Source: Liolophura sinensis (Eukaryota > Mollusca > Polyplacophora > Chitonida > Chitonidae). Taken from it: 64,000 nt of DNA. The DNA lies in the NCBI RefSeq assembly GCF_032854445.1, contig NC_088298.1:5390160-5454159 (forward strand), written 5' to 3'. Within the stretch, counting starts at the first letter, position 1. The number at the start of each line of letters is the position of its first letter. Both the position numbers and the translations under genes were made by a program. Below the pieces are notes generated by a model. The model saw only the letters and a list, made by a program, of their open reading frames with translations. It did no database searches and was not told the DNA's origin. Positions 33,560-44,312 of this stretch are shown one piece after another.

Positions 33560-35330
33560 GTTACAATTTGCCTGTCATAACACTGTCGTCACTGCTCTAG
33601 TTTTACTCTCCATGCTGTACGTCTATCACACTATCGTCGCTGCTCTGGTTTTACTCTCCATGCTGTACGTCTATCACATTGTCGTCGCTGCTCTGATTTT
33701 ACTCTCCATACTGTGCGTCTATCACACTGTCGCCGCTGCTCTAGTTCTACTCTTCATGCTGCACATCTATCACACTGTCGCCGCTGCTCTAGTTCTACTC
33801 TCCATGGTGCACATCTATCACACTGTCGCCGCTGCTCTAGTTCTACTCTCCATGCTGCACATCTATCACACTATCGTCGCTGCTCTAGTTCTACTCTCCA
33901 TGCTGCACATCTATCACACTGTCGCCGCTGCTTTAGTTCTACTCTCCATGATGCACATCTATCATACTGTCGTTGCTGCTCTGATTTTACTCACTTGCTA
34001 TACGTGTGTCAGACTGTATGTCTGTCACACTGTCGTCGCTGCTCTAGTTTTACTCTCCATGCTGTACGTCTATCAAACTATCGTCGCTGCTCTAGTAGTT
34101 TTACGCTCCACGCTGTACGTCTATCACACTGTCGCCGCTGCTCTAGTTCTACTCTCCATGCTGCACATCTATCACACTGTCGCCGCTGCTCTAGTTCTAC
34201 TCTCCATGGTGCACATCTATCATACTGTCGCCGCTGCTCTAGTTCTACTCTCCATGTTGCACATCTATCATACTATCGTCGCTGCTCTGATTTTACTCTC
34301 CATGCTATACGTGTGTCAGACTGTCGTCGCTGCCCTGATTTTACTCTCCATACTGTACGTCTGTCACACTGTCGTCGCTGCTCTGATTTTACTCTTCATA
34401 CTGTATGTCTATCACACTGTCGTTGCTGCTCTAGGTTTACTCTGCATACTGCACATATATCACACTAACGTCGCTGCTCTAGTTTTACTCTCCATGCTGT
34501 ATATCTATTACACTGTCGTCGCTGCTCTGATTTTACTCCCCACATTGTACGTCTATCACGCTGTCGTCGATGCTCTAGTTTTACTCTCCATGCTGCACAC
34601 CTATCACACTATCGTCGCTGCTCTAGTTTTACTGTCCATGCTATACGTGTGTCAGACTGTCGTCGCTGCTCTGATTTTACTCTCCATACTGTACGTCTGT
34701 CACACAGTCGTCGCTGCTGTAGTAGTTTTACTCTCCATGCTGTACGTGTATCACACACTCGTCGCCACTCTGGTTTTACTCTTCATGCTGTACGTCTATC
34801 ACACTGTCATCGTTGCTCTGGTTTTACTCTCCATGCTGTAACCTGTATCACACTGTCGTCGCTGCTCTGGTTTTACTCTCTATGCTGTATGTCTATCACA
34901 CTGTCCTCGCTGCTCTGGCTTTACTCTCTATGGTGTACGTCTATCATACCGTCGTCGCCGTTCTGGTTTTACTCTACATGCTGTATTTCTCTCACACTGT
35001 CGACGCTGCTCTAGTTTTACTCTTCATGCTGTACGTCTACCACACTGTCGTCGCTGCTCTGGTTTTACTCTCTATGCTGTATGTCTATCACACTTTCGTC
35101 ACTGGTCTGGTTTTACTGTCCATGCTGTACGTCTATCACACTGTCGTCGCCACTCTGGTTTTACTCTTCATGCTGTACGTCTATCACACTGTCCTCGCTG
35201 CTCTGGCTTTACTCTCTATGGTGTACGTCTATCATACTGTCGTCGCCACTCTGGTTTTACTCTCCATGCTGTATTTCTATCACACTGTCGACGCTGCTCT
35301 AGTTTTACATTCCATGCTGTACGTCAAGCT
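33560..35330. repeat. 48-bp minisatellite, about 36 copies (R1 module)
   Basis: Unit 'tatcacactgtcgtcgctgc' plus 'tctagttttactctccatgc' plus 'tgtacgtc'. Blocks are duplicated at higher order: about 33715-33960 resembles 34115-34290, and 34929-35030 resembles 35217-35310. The 48-bp period keeps several frames open (longest 461 codons), each translating into a repeating hydrophobic 16-mer; no independent evidence of coding. Confidence 0.93.
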
Positions 35331-35399
35331 TTTTTATTACGTACCATTGCCATTCCACAGCAGCCGTATTGTAACGCGAGACTAAATTTTGACCTTTAG

Positions 35400-35622
35400 A
35401 TAAGTAATTATTTGATAAAAAATATTTCACTTTTACGACGGCGGCCTGCATTGTGGTGGGAGGAAACCCAACAGAGCCCGAGGGAAACCCACGACCATCC
35501 GCAGGTCCTTGGCAGGCCTTCCGATGTACGACCAGAGAAGAAAACAGCATGAATGAGAGGCTATTGGGTCATTGCGCCGCCCTGGCATCCTAACCACCTC
35601 GGCCATGGAGGCCTCGGTTCGA
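35400..35622 (-). repeat. SINE family 1 copy
   Basis: Reverse-oriented: 'aatatttcacttttacgacg' to 'ggccatggaggcctcg'. The 3' tail is truncated but the head is present. Confidence 0.85.
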
Positions 35623-36536
35623 TTTTGAGGCGTGAAGTATACGAAAGGTGGAACCAGTCCTGTTGAAATAGTTATGTCGCAACAGTGGCAACTGTCTTTA
35701 AAACGTCATAATGTACAAAAACATTCCGGGCTTGAGCCAGTGAGTGTCGCACTGTCCAGAGATCTTAAATTGTATTAAAAGGTTTAGGGCCTAAAGCGTA
35801 TGGAGTAAAACTAAAGCAACGACGACAGTGTGTTATAAGTAGCATATGGTTACACGTAACCGGTGAAATACGGTCTCTTTAAACTCGATGTTTTCTTCTG
35901 TTTAGGTATAATAGCCCAGCGTATATATTTGACGGAAGTCACCGAAGCTGTTTGTTGTACTTGTAAAAGCATTTCATTAAAGGATTTTAAACTTTTCCTC
36001 CTATTAGCTTAAAACTACACAACTCTTATCATTATCTTTTCAAATCAGAGTTCAGATATGTGTTGATTGAAGGCAGAAACATGTTTCATTCTTCTGAGCT
36101 TAGCTTTCAGAAATACAAATCTATACTTTTCCATTCATGAACCTGGAGCTCGGTCTTTTCGTGTTTTCTGTTTTCAATGTACCAAAGCTATACGCTACAA
36201 AACCACGTTTTCTCTAATATTGCTGTAATTATGATTTCTCATCACATAATTATTCATGGATAATAAAGACTATAACGTCACAATCATCGGCAGCAAGCCG
36301 AACTTGGCTAACCTCTATTTTCAATTCGAGTCGGCAGCAATCTGCATCGTCCGGAAAAGATAAACTCGATAAACGAATAAAATTAGACCAACAAATTAAC
36401 AAATTGTTCAGGAGTCTTAACTTTAATTTGTGTGTTGATGATGAACAAAAAGAGACTACATGTATAATCCACTACTGTGAAAGAAGAGGATCTTAATTTT
36501 GGGAAGAACCTAGCGACAGAGTCACGTGATTTGAAA

Positions 36537-36638
36537 ATGGCGGCTTGCGAAGTTCTGGTGTTGCCGGAGTGGGTGCGTCGGTTACATTTGTATTATTTGC
36601 GATGTTATAGTCTTTATTATTCCCATATAATGAGGTGA
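36537..36638 (+). CDS. Possible short first exon or uORF with YY1-like start context
   Basis: 'gtcacgtgatttgaaaatgg' followed by cggcttgc: a CACGTG E-box, then AAAATGGCGGC, which resembles the YY1 motif overlapping many metazoan start sites. The 33-codon frame begins MAACEVLVLPEWVRRLHLYY and ends at a TGA. Possible donors (TGG|GTGCGT, GAG|GTGATA) are weak. No other exon recognised, so it could equally be a non-coding CpG patch. Confidence 0.2.
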   Translation: MAACEVLVLPEWVRRLHLYYLRCYSLYYSHIMR

Positions 36639-37283
36639 TATGAATTCAGAATTACTTTAACATCATGGAACACTTCTTTGTGTCGCGTAAAACGTTGGGG
36701 CTACAAGGACAGCGCAGATGACAGGACCGGAGTTCCAGGGTAGTCAGTGTGACGATTTGGAGCGTTTGATGTGGAAGCTAAGCCAGGAACATGGCCAACC
36801 GATGTCAGGGCTATACATATATACACACATACGTAGCACCGCGAATTAAGTACGATTCTGTGACGTGGATGGGTGTTAAATAGGGGTATAGTTAGCGGGT
36901 ATTTATTTGAACTGTCTTTTTTTCTGGTGAAAACAAAATTCATTTAAATAGTGGAGAACATACGGAAAAAATCAGTGTCTGTGCGGAGCGCTCCTCTCTT
37001 CTCGATATTTCTAAGTTGCCTGTATTCTGGACGGATGTGTGGTGACTAACAAGTGAACAGTTATCCTCTGGGTATAATTACCATTACTTTGCACCTTCCA
37101 TTTCCCACCTAGTGAGGGTGTTTAAGTTGCTAACAACATTTCATAATGCAGACTAGTGGAAAGAACAGACGTGAATGCTGAATCACAGCATTGTGTGAAT
37201 CACTGATTATATAATTTTGTTTATTGTATGTATGGTTACAATTAACATCAATGTCATTAAAATTTGACAAATACACGAAAAGT

Positions 37284-37498
37284 TTATTTATTTATTTTAT
37301 TGGTGTTATACGCCGCATCCAGCAATATTTCACTTGTTTCATTGGGGCCAGTATTGTGGTGGGCGAAAACCGCGTAGAGTAAAAACCCACGACCACCCGC
37401 AGGTCGCTGATAGACCTTCCCACATATGACCAGAGAGGAAGAGGGCCTGAACTGCATATACTTGTACTCACAGCTAACCACAAAGCCATGGAGGCCCC
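37284..37498 (-). repeat. SINE family 1 copy
   Basis: Reverse-oriented: 'ttattggtgttatacgccgc' through 'ccttcccacatatgaccaga' to 'aaccacaaagccatggaggc'. Confidence 0.85.
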
Positions 37499-37939
37499 AG
37501 TTCTGGTTTTAGCAGAGACAAGGGCTTTACATATAAAAGATGTACATAAAAAGATATCATTCTTTATATGTCTACAAAACTTGCATACATTCGACAAAAT
37601 ACAAGACTGACACAATACAAAGGCTGAGCGGTCGGAAGGATACAACATCGATAAACTACACAGGACAACACTTTGATTTTGCCGACAAAATCTTTCCCAT
37701 CACTCTTAGCCGCGATATCACCAGACACCAGACATAAAAAGCTTTTTTAATGTTGGGTTCAAGATTTTTTTCTGCAGGCTATTAAAGTTTCTACTTAAAA
37801 GTATGCTAAGAGATCTAACACCATTTTCTACCACTTTTAAGTGAAAGTGATTTGGGGGAAAACGAGAGCGTTCGCTCATGTTAATTTTGCTCCCATATAG
37901 GCTTAAAAAAAGATAAATTTTTTTAACTTTTTTCTTGGG

Positions 37940-38130
37940 ACGTAAAAAAGTCTTTAAAGCACAGTTTTCCTCAGGGCATCAGTGGTCAGTCCGGAAATTA
38001 CGTAGCCTGTTGCGGTGATGTCAGCAGTGTTAACTCAAAATAACTTTGTTAGGGGGAAGAGCCCGATTTGGGGGTTCTAAGCTGTTCCCGGTATGTTCAT
38101 CAGTGATGTCATTTTCGAATATTTCCGACC
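37940..38130 (+). repeat. Dispersed repeat R3, copy 1
   Basis: Shares blocks with 39210-39365: 'cagtccggaaattacgtagc', 'gttgcggtgatgtcagcagt', 'gaagagcccgatttggggg' and 'tgttcatcagtgatgtcatt'. Unclassified, non-coding. Confidence 0.6.
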
Positions 38131-38304
38131 ATTGACGGAAAATACGCATAAAATGCATTAAAAATATAAATATGTCTTAAAATAATTTTTATTCTAAAAT
38201 TGTTGCCATATGTGAGCGTGAAAGTAGAATCATTGGCAAAGGAAATTCCTCCAACACAAAGGACAGCGTTGGCGAACATCTGTTTGGTTAGCGAACCAAT
38301 TTAA

Positions 38305-38392
38305 AGAGATACATAACACATTCATCAGATACATAGCACATTCATCAGATACATAGCACATTCATCAGATATATAGCACATTCATCAGTTTC
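38305..38392. repeat. 20-bp tandem repeat, about 4 copies
   Basis: Unit 'gatacatagcacattcatca'. Confidence 0.9.
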
Positions 38393-39209
38393 AAAATATT
38401 TCATGATGTTTGGCTGTAACAAGTTACTTCCCTTTGACCGCTAATAGAGGAAAACGCAAGGTTTTTGTTGTAAAACTCAAGGAAGTCAGTTCTAGCAGAA
38501 TTCCTATAAGCGCATCGAATGTCGATTGTTTTAAATTTATAATGATGTAAGTCTTTTTTAAATTTCCTTGTGAGATTTTAATCGTCGCTCTACACGTTTG
38601 GCATGCAGAAGTACACACATAAACTAGCTGCAAGAAAGATCTGAAACCGATTTGATTTTTTGTCAAAATTTTAAACTTCATAAGGAAGCCGCGGAAGTTC
38701 AAAATGGGACAGATTTGGCGTAGAATAAGTTTTTACACGTCTGATAATTTAACTTATGATCCATAACTAAGCATTTAAATTTTATGTTAGATTCGGAAAG
38801 ACTTAATTTGTGAAAACGAAAGCGGAATATCTTACAAAACAAGCGGTACCATTAACCCGTGTTACAACGACGTAAATAAGCATGGTGCAAATAGTGAAAT
38901 TAGAAAACATAACATGTGTGAAACAGATCAAGTTATAAATGGTGGTAGATGACACGTATCAGTTTTACATGTAAGTTAACAAATTGACGACATCATTAAA
39001 AAGAGAAACCAGTTATAGCCGAATTGGCAAATTCAAGTGTCTCGTGAACTCAAACAGGTTTGGACGAGACAAGATTTAGGCTTTCACACGAAATAACGCG
39101 ACTAAAAGGCGTGATTGTACCGTAGTAGCTAGAATGAATATACATATGGATAAAACTGGGTTTAAGTTCTCAGCTTTCTTTTCAAAATGGTTATAGACTA
39201 CAGTTTTAC

Positions 39210-39365
39210 TTACGTCTTAGCCCTCAGTCCAGAAATTAATTAAGGTGTTGCAGTGACGTCAATGGTGATGGCTGTCGAGAAGGGAAGAGCCCGAATTGTC
39301 GGGCGCTACGCTGGTTCCGCGTTCCCAGTTTGTTCATTGATGACGACATTTCCGAATATTCACGA
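39210..39365 (+). repeat. Dispersed repeat R3, copy 2
   Basis: Diverged second copy of the 37.9-kb sequence: 'cagtccagaaattaattaag', 'gtgacgtcaatggtgatggc', 'gaagagcccgaattgtcggg' and 'tttgttcattgatgacgaca'. Confidence 0.6.
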
Positions 39366-39764
39366 GGTTATTAAGCAATATAAAATATAGTATGCCGCAA
39401 AAATGAAAGTTTCTTCCCTCATTTTTTTTTTTTGGCATAACTTTTCTTATTGTCCTATTGTTCTATACTGTCCTTTTTATAGTACGATTTCATCTATCCT
39501 TAAATGATTGGCCTTACCTAGCGCAATCCAGCCTAATACATTACCGTCGACGAGAGTTCGCTTTTCACAAAGACAACATAATGAACGTGTGTCTCGCCTT
39601 TATCTTGTGTCGACTCACGGTTATTTATTTTTTTAGTTTAATTTTAGTTGGTCGTTATGTCTGGGGTCCTAAACGCATGGCGTTCCGATGGGGGAAATGG
39701 TAGCAACGAGAGACAAGTCTCTTTAAAAGTCTTTTAAAAGAAAGCACCTTTATCAGTCATATGA

Positions 39765-40327
39765 CGACGAAGAGTCATTTGGTGTACATATACTGTGTCT
39801 TCTTTTGACAGGGTGAGCCCATGTTGCTAAATTGCTGCCGCCACCGAAGTATGAGGCATGACACCTCACCTAGTCACATTACACTGGCAGCTTATTAACT
39901 AGCCCTTTTTCCATGCTCTAACCTCTCAGAGCTGAGCACGGAGCAAGGCAGCAACTATTACCATCTTTAAGGTCTTTGATATGAGCCGACTGGGTTTTGA
40001 TCCACAGTTTTCCAATCATTTGACGACGAGAGTCATTTGGTTTGTGTACATATACTGTGTCTTCTTGTGGTAGGGCGATTCCATGAGGCCAAAGTTCTGC
40101 CTTCACTGAAGTAGCATGCCGACGACACCAGACATGACACCCTACCCACTCACAAACTGACACGGACCATCCAGTCATGTTTCCTTGCTCGAACCTCTTA
40201 CTGATGAGCGCCAAGCGGGCAGCAGCAAGTACCATTTTTAAAGTCTTTGGTATGACCCGACCCAGGTTTGATCCCCCAAGGTCTCCAGACTTCGAGGCGG
40301 ACGTTCTAGCCATTAGGCCAACGAAGC
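39765..40327 (-). repeat. Second tRNA-derived SINE family, two tandem copies
   Basis: Copies at about 39765-40012 and 40013-40327. On the minus strand the right copy starts 'tggcctaatggctagaacgt' (A-box-like TGGCCTAATGG), then 'gggggatcaaacctgggtcg' (B-box-like GATCAAACC), and ends 'agaagacacagtatatgtac'. The left copy retains its B-box region ('ggatcaaaacc' type) and the same 3' end but lacks the first half of the head. Unrelated in body to SINE family 1. Confidence 0.75.
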
Positions 40328-40394
40328 GGTACCCAGAAAAATGCATTTGGAACTTTGGATTCTGTGGATACCTTGTCTGACCAGCTGATGCCAC

Positions 40395-40530
40395 ATCAGG
40401 TTTTTTCTACTCAGCAAACATACAACGCTTGATTTCATCATTTGGGTTGCATATACATATAAATCTATGAATCCACTCGCCACACGAACTTTGAAACGAA
40501 CTGAAACGAACAAGAAAAAAATGGATATGA
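40395..40530 (+). repeat. Internal part of the 52.3-kb MITE family
   Basis: Contains 'gatttcatcatttgggttgc' and 'taaatctatgaatccactcg', matching the MITE interior (reverse complement of about 52500-52560). It leads directly into the CRE-bearing tandem array. Confidence 0.6.
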
Positions 40531-40835
40531 CGTCACTGATACACTCTGGGTCACGAATGACCACTGTAGATCTTGGATATGACGTCACTGAAACCATCTG
40601 GGTAACCAATGACCACTGTAGATCCTGCATGTGACGTCACCGATACCCTCTGGGTCACGAAAGACCACCGTAGATTCTAGATGTGACGTCACTAATACCC
40701 TGTGGGTCACGAATGACCACCGTAGATTCTGGATGTGACGTCACTAATACCCTGTGGGTAAGCAATGACCACTGTAGATCCTGGATGTGACGTCACTGAA
40801 CCATCTGGGTAACCAATGACCACCGTAGATGTTTT
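40530..40835. repeat. About 50-bp tandem repeat carrying TGACGTCA in each unit
   Basis: Six units with core 'tgacgtcactaataccctgt' plus 'gggtcacgaatgaccaccgt' plus 'agattctgga', spaced about 46-53 bp. Each has a perfect TGACGTCA palindrome, the consensus cAMP response element. A short (ataat)n run follows at 40889-40915. Confidence 0.9.
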
Positions 40836-41374
40836 AAATGTTTTAAAACCATTCTACTGTGTTGGAAAGATTCTGAAAATAAATCGAACTATAATATAAT
40901 ATAATATAATATAATCCTTATTTCACAAACTTATCGTAGATTTTAGGTAGTTTTTACATCTACTACAACCATGACAGAACTGGTCTAAAAATTGTGTCTG
41001 ATTGTGGTATGCACGGCATCGTCGTGTTGAGGGGAAAATGGTTCCGTCGGGGCGGCTTACTTGCCTTCGGTAGGTCGTCTCATTGAAGCAGCACTAGATT
41101 AATCCGTCCTACAACAAGAAGGCACATTACATGCACTCTAAGGGCTCCTTCGTCGTCATGTGACTGAAAAATGGCTAAGTACGAGGTTATACCCCAACAC
41201 TCACTCAGTCACTCACTCATACTGATGTTCTAGAAAAGAGATAGGCTCCGAAATATGCAAGTTTTATTTTCAAAGCTGTGGGAAATTATTTATGTAGGAT
41301 CCATAGAGTTTAAGCCACATCATTGCGGCAATAGTCCCCTGTGAATTGATCATCGTTGATTAGAATAGCCTGAA

Positions 41375-42180
41375 ACAGCTCTCATTGCCTTGGCGCAAAT
41401 CGTTCACAAGAGTCTGAAACAGCTCTCATTGCCTTGGCGCAAATCGTTCACAATAGCCTGAAACAGCTTTCATTGCCTTGGCGCAAATCGTTCACAAGAA
41501 ACAGCTCTCACTGCCTTGGCGCAAATCGTTCACAATAGCCTGAAACAGCTCTCAATGCCTTGGCGCAAATCGTTCACAAGAGTCTGAAACAGCTCTCACT
41601 GCCTTGGCGCAAATCGTTCACAAGAGTCTGAAACAGCTCTCATTGCCTTGGCGCAAATCGTTCACAATAGCCTGAAACAGCTCTCATTGCCTTGGCGCAA
41701 ATCGTTCACAAGAGTCTGAAACAGCTCTCATTGCCTTGGCGCAAATCGTTCACAATAGCCTGAAACAGCTCTCATTGCCTTGGCGCAAATCGTTCACAAG
41801 AGTCTGAAACAGCTCTCATTGCCTTGGCGCAAATCGTTCACAATAGCCTGAAACAGCTTTCATTGCCTTGGCGCAAATCGTTCACAAGAAACAGCTCTCA
41901 CTGCCTTGGCGCAAATCGTTCACAATAGCCTGAAACAGCTCTCAATGCCTTGGCGCAAATCGTTCACAAGAGTCTGAAACAGCTCTCATTGCCTTGGTGC
42001 AAATCGTTCACAAGAGTCTGAAACAGCTCTCATTGCCTTGGCGCAAATCGTTCACAATAGTCTGAAACAGCTCTCATTGCCTTGGCGCAAATCGTTCACA
42101 ATAGCCTGAAACAGCTCTCATTGCCTTGGCGCAAATCGTTCACAAGAAACAGCTCTCACTGCCTTGGCGCATATCGTTCC
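41375..42180. repeat. 44-bp minisatellite, about 18 copies, higher-order duplication
   Basis: Unit 'cctgaaacagctctcattgc' plus 'cttggcgcaaatcgttcaca' plus 'atag'. Shortened units ('cacaagaaacagctctcact') at about 41490, 41882 and 42140 show that a block of about 392 bp (nine units) was duplicated as a whole. Confidence 0.95.
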
Positions 42181-42210
42181 ATGGGATGGAGTAGCCATTT
42201 AAATTAATTT

Positions 42211-42482
42211 TGTGTGTATGTAATGATGCGATGCATGTCTAATAAATTTATTTCAATGTAAATTCGTTGTTTATATCCAAACATATGCATTTAATCTGAA
42301 TTATGATGATATTTATGAATATATTAAAATGTAAATATGATCCAATTCCATGTTGAACACATTTGTTAGCGGAGAAAAAAATTCTAGTGCCAATATGTTT
42401 ATTAACCATGTGTTATTTCCTGATTTATAATACTATTACTCCCAGACAGGATATACGCCAAGAGATGACCCCAAATACAGAT
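42211..42482 (+). repeat. Dispersed repeat, second copy of 18.2-kb element
   Basis: Pairs with 18213-18486 (see there). It starts just beyond the 44-bp array and ends at 'gaccccaaatac', the same point as the other copy. Confidence 0.8.
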
Positions 42483-43340
42483 GTGTGAAGCAGATCAATG
42501 ATATTTTTTTCGTTAAGTCAGGGAACGGGTCCTGTCTTCAGGGGATGAAAGGCGCTTCCTTTAGACCCAAACGACATCGTGGAATATTGAACAGGCTGTG
42601 CATATAAGAAGGCGTCTGACAGGATACATAAAATTTCAATGGCGAACGAGGAATATATGAAGCCAGCTTCTGAGTTCACGCATTTATTTATGCTTGCTCG
42701 GGCTTTTACGTCGTGCTAACGTATTTTTCAGTCTATATTTACAGAAAAAGACCAGACACTTGCCACCCACTATACAGAGGCTCAATATCAAACTGTAACC
42801 CCATTAGATCCCCATTAGTAGTCACCACGCATGCTCTTAATCCAATGACGAATGGCTTGGTCGAAAACCGGAAGAAAGGTAGAAAAACCGGAACGGACTT
42901 TGAGAAACTTTGTAAGCATGGTGTGAGTGTGCGTGAGAAGAATAGCTCACGTTTGTAAAAGGGTTGTTTGATTTGGAAGAAACAAAGCTCTAGAAATCCC
43001 AACGCTAATGTATAGGGTCTGTTGTTTGCGCGATTGTTTTTATTGTTTACGTGTCAGTGTAAATGCAGTGATGTAAAGCGAGTGTAAAGGGCTGCAGCGC
43101 TTTACGAAGTAGGGTCCATTTCTGAACTTCAGCGATTTTTAAAAAAAATTTCACTAACACCGTGAGTAACCATGGGGGATTACATGGTCTGTTGAATCCT
43201 GACCGTCGAACAAAATATTAGGACGTTTATTTAGCTCAGTGTACTTGTTGGGGCGAAGTTTTAGCAATACACAGTATGTGGTTATCTCCTATGGTGTCGT
43301 TCACTCTAAGATGAAAGTCATCAGCTTTGGGTTGTTCTCT
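42483..43340. other. No recognised gene
   Basis: Short ORFs only, with no conserved motif or splice structure. Confidence 0.4.
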
Positions 43341-43344
43341 TGAT

Positions 43345-43570
43345 TTATTTATGTATTTATTTGATTGGGGTTTTACGCCGTGCTCAAGAATATTTTACTT
43401 ATACGACGGCGCCCAGCATTATGGTGGGAGGAAACCTGGCAGGAGAAAACCTACGACCATCTGTAGGTTTCTGGCAGACCATCCCACGTGAGCTGGACTC
43501 ACAGAGAACGCATTAGTGAGAGGCTTTTGGATCATTGCGCCGCGCTGGCTCGCTAACAACCCGGCCACTT
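43345..43570 (-). repeat. SINE family 1 copy
   Basis: Reverse-oriented; flanked by 'ctcttgatt' on both sides (about 43338 and 43572), a probable short target duplication. Internal deletion in the body. Confidence 0.88.
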
Positions 43571-44027
43571 GCTCTTGATTCACGGGGGAAAGTAATAACA
43601 CTGCCACTGGCTATTTAGGTTGTTGATACACTATAAATTCCTGCACTGCTTCATTGCAACTAGTTAGGTGCAATTACATCAAAATTTTGTCGGTTTTGGA
43701 TAGAATTGAAAACTTTCTGCCCAGGGTTACTACCCACCCCGCACCAGGATAACCACATGCTATATCTTCACTTACAGCAATCATGGCTCAACAAATGGCG
43801 GTCCTGCTTGGTTGATTCTTTTTTTATATGTTGGAGAGGCAAGTGAAAGCTGCATGTGGTGGTATGACATGGCACCATGTGAATTTTAGCATCAGGAGAC
43901 TTTTAATCGCCATAAATGTGCTCTTTTGGTACAGGCTTTTGTTCAAATTCACACAGCCGAACAATGGCAGAGACGGATACAAGCAGTTCCTGCGTCATGG
44001 GGAACGTGGTTAACAGAAGCTCGTGGG

Positions 44028-44299
44028 TTATTATTTATTTTATTCGACTGGTGTTTTACGCCGTACTCAAGAATATTTCACTTATACGACGGCGGCAAGC
44101 ATTATGGTGGGTGGAAACCGGGTAGAGCCCGGGGGAAACCCACGACCATCCGCAGGTTGCTGACAGACCTTCTCACTTACGGTCGGAGAGGAAGCCAGCA
44201 TGAGTTGGACTTGAACTCACAGCGACCGCATTGGTAAGAGACTCCTGGGTCATTACGCTGCGCTAGCGCTATCAACTGAGCCACGGAGGAGGCCCCTAT
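44028..44299 (-). repeat. SINE family 1, full-length with 13-bp target duplication
   Basis: Reverse-oriented, complete from tail to 'ctgagccacggaggaggccc'. Flanks agaagctcgtggg (44015-44027) and agaagctcatggg (44300-44312) form a 13-bp duplication with one mismatch. Confidence 0.92.
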
Positions 44300-44312
44300 A
44301 GAAGCTCATGGG

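Noticed and set aside
33456..34841. 461-codon open frame with repeating hydrophobic 16-residue units, looking like a multi-pass membrane protein
   Set aside because: It is a 48-bp minisatellite; a period divisible by 3 keeps several frames open, codon variation shows no constraint, and the unit is a piece of a dispersed non-coding repeat.
40255..40327. Possible functional tRNA gene on the minus strand
   Set aside because: Has A- and B-box-like motifs but no convincing acceptor stem or cloverleaf, and it is the head of a SINE whose body and 3' end recur next to it.
41375..42180. CRISPR-like regular repeats
   Set aside because: Units are directly contiguous with no variable spacers, the genome is eukaryotic and no cas genes occur; these are minisatellites.
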